A stretch of 16,148 nucleotides of DNA from Pirellulales bacterium (GTDB taxonomy: Bacteria; Planctomycetota; Planctomycetia; Pirellulales; Thermoguttaceae), in NCBI GenBank assembly GCA_030605745.1, contig JAUWHT010000264.1, positions 1 to 16,148 of the forward strand, in the 5' to 3' direction. The notes beneath the pieces were generated by a model. The model made no database searches and was not told the DNA's origin. It worked only from the letters and a program-made list of their open reading frames with translations. Position 1 is the stretch's first letter. Every line of letters begins with the position of its first letter. Below are positions 15,191-16,148 of the stretch, piece after piece. Position numbers and translations under genes: made by a program.

Positions 15191-15934
15191 ATGAATCGCT
15201 ACAGCTCTTTATCTGACGACTTCTACGTCAATATGAACCTTGGCACGGAAATGGAGCTTCCGGCCAACCGGGAGACGGTTCTGCACTTCTTTGAGCGGAT
15301 GCAGAAGACCTATCCGACAATGCGGAATTTCTACTCCCGGGACCGGGGCGATTTTGTGCTCGAGGAAGACAAGGACAAGGGCAATTACCGGTGGTGTACG
15401 ATCGAGCCCAGGCGCGTTTGCTCCGGCCAGGTCAACCCGGAGTCGATCGAGGGGGCGATCGAGCAGCACAAGCTGGTCTTGGAGTTGGCCCCCTACATGC
15501 TTTCGGTCAGCCCGTTGGACTGCGAAGCGCTCGACCTGCTGTTCGGCTTCGATTTCACCTACCAGGGCAACCACAACCAGCTTGTGGCCGAGGCCCTGGG
15601 AGTCAGTCCGGCGATGGAGCGGCTGATCGAGATTCCCGGCTCGACGGTGATCAACCATGAGCCGTCGCTGACGATCGCGTTGGACGAAGATTGCCGAACA
15701 CAGTTTCGCCTGAGCGTGGAGACACGGACCAACGCCTACCAGGTCCGCACCGGCGACTTCCCGGAGGAGCAGCTCAGCGTGTACGTCACCGCCCGGCAGT
15801 ACGGGAGCCTGGGACCCGACAAGACGTTTGTCGAGACGCTCGGGCGGTTGGAGGAGGTCTGTCGCGAGATGATCGAGAACCACGTCGTCGAGCAGATTCT
15901 CAATCCGCTGGCCCGCACGATCGCACTGAAGTGA
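15191..15934 (+). CDS. Conserved hypothetical protein, function unknown
   Basis: This 247-residue soluble protein has start ATG 15191 with AAGGA (15177-15181) 9 nt upstream; a TTG at 15110 would add 27 residues across the leader hairpin. There is no signal peptide or membrane segment. The N-terminus is MNRYSSLSDDFYVNMNLGTE, followed by alternating charged helices and strands: RETVLHFFERMQKTYPTMRN, FGFDFTYQGNHNQLVAEALG (about 148-167), TRTNAYQVRTGDFPEEQLSV (about 203-222), and a helical end. I recognise no catalytic motif. Composition matches the neighbouring genes. It is driven by a strong promoter and followed closely by element C3. Confidence 0.75.
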   Translation: MNRYSSLSDDFYVNMNLGTEMELPANRETVLHFFERMQKTYPTMRNFYSRDRGDFVLEEDKDKGNYRWCTIEPRRVCSGQVNPESIEGAIEQHKLVLELAPYMLSVSPLDCEALDLLFGFDFTYQGNHNQLVAEALGVSPAMERLIEIPGSTVINHEPSLTIALDEDCRTQFRLSVETRTNAYQVRTGDFPEEQLSVYVTARQYGSLGPDKTFVETLGRLEEVCREMIENHVVEQILNPLARTIALK

Positions 15935-15942
15935 GTCCTGTC

Positions 15943-16018
15943 CGTTTAGCCGCCGGGCTTGCCCGGCGCGTTAGTATTCGAGCCCATTGACCACCAAATA
16001 ACGCGCCGGGCAAGCCCG
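15943..16018. repeat. Palindromic element C, copy 3 (right arm truncated)
   Basis: The left arm CGTTTAGCCGCCGGGCTTGC, continuing CCGGCGCGTTA, is complementary over 20 bp (15954-15973 with 15999-16018). The right arm then breaks off before the GGCTAAACG end seen in copy 2. The loop shares TTCGAGC and ATTGA-ACCA bases with copy 2. It begins 9 bp after the stop of the hypothetical gene. Confidence 0.85.
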
Positions 16019-16148
16019 ATTTTCCGCAGGTTGTTTTTTCTGCTAAGACGATGGTGGTTGGGAACTGGGCGGCCGGGGCGAAAAAAAGGTTGAAAATCCG
16101 ATAAATGTTAAAATAGGTAAACTTGCGCTGTGGAGCCTTTTACGGCAT
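16019..16148. other. Right-edge non-coding stretch
   Basis: No gene is seen. There is a T-run (16033-16039), an A-run (16081-16087) and an A/T-rich patch with TTGAAA (16090-16095) and TAAAAT (16109-16114). Their 13-bp spacing is too short for a standard promoter. The stretch may be the upstream region of a gene beyond the window. Confidence 0.4.

Overview
The window looks like chromosomal backbone from a planctomycete, most likely a Pirellulales-type bacterium. This is a judgement from several features together: high GC; several families of palindromic intergenic repeats of the kind common in planctomycete genomes; two unlike GroEL proteins beside one groES; and secreted or hypothetical proteins that resemble planctomycete-only families. 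No rRNA or marker protein fixes the lineage. I see no phage, plasmid, CRISPR array or recognisable defence system.

Layout, left to right. (1) 1-932: the C-terminal end of a GH95-like glycoside hydrolase with no visible start, preceded by an unrelated hydrophobic reading frame; probably a decayed or rearranged gene. (2) 1078-3434: a sugar-nucleotide epimerase/dehydratase, about 530 bp packed with two repeat elements, and a secreted protein of unknown function. (3) 3453-6081: another repeat element and inverted repeat, then guaB (IMP dehydrogenase), then a membrane-anchored or secreted hypothetical whose start lies inside guaB. (4) 6157-7321: a small FmdB-type zinc-ribbon protein on the minus strand and a stand-alone NAD(P)HX epimerase (nnrE) on the plus strand. 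(5) 7349-9971: a large single-pass membrane vWA protein on the minus strand, and a divergent CYTH-domain protein on the plus strand. (6) 10116-13965: a minus-strand chaperonin cluster transcribed groEL2, groES, groEL1, with a perfect 27-bp inverted repeat between groEL2 and groES. (7) 14477-15069: tRNA-Arg(ACG) and, convergent with it and overlapping its 3' end, an O6-alkylguanine-DNA alkyltransferase. (8) 15070-15934: a strong promoter and a conserved hypothetical gene, followed by another copy of a repeat.

The most notable structure is not a protein system but the palindromic repeats. At least five families (called A to E here) occur in 16 kb. They sit mostly just at the 3' ends of genes and in four cases touch the stop codon itself (epimerase, nnrE, vWA protein, CYTH protein). 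Family A (three copies) keeps the same asymmetric mismatch in its stem, and family C (two full copies, one half copy) keeps conserved bases in its loop. This suggests constraint or a shared mobile origin rather than random hairpins. The second notable point is the chaperonin pair: GroEL1 has no GGM tail, whereas GroEL2 has a long one plus changes at apical residues that normally bind substrate and GroES.

Limits: all homology calls are by eye from motifs and remembered families. Promoters are sequence matches only. Start codons were re-chosen from ribosome binding sites and family lengths where stated.
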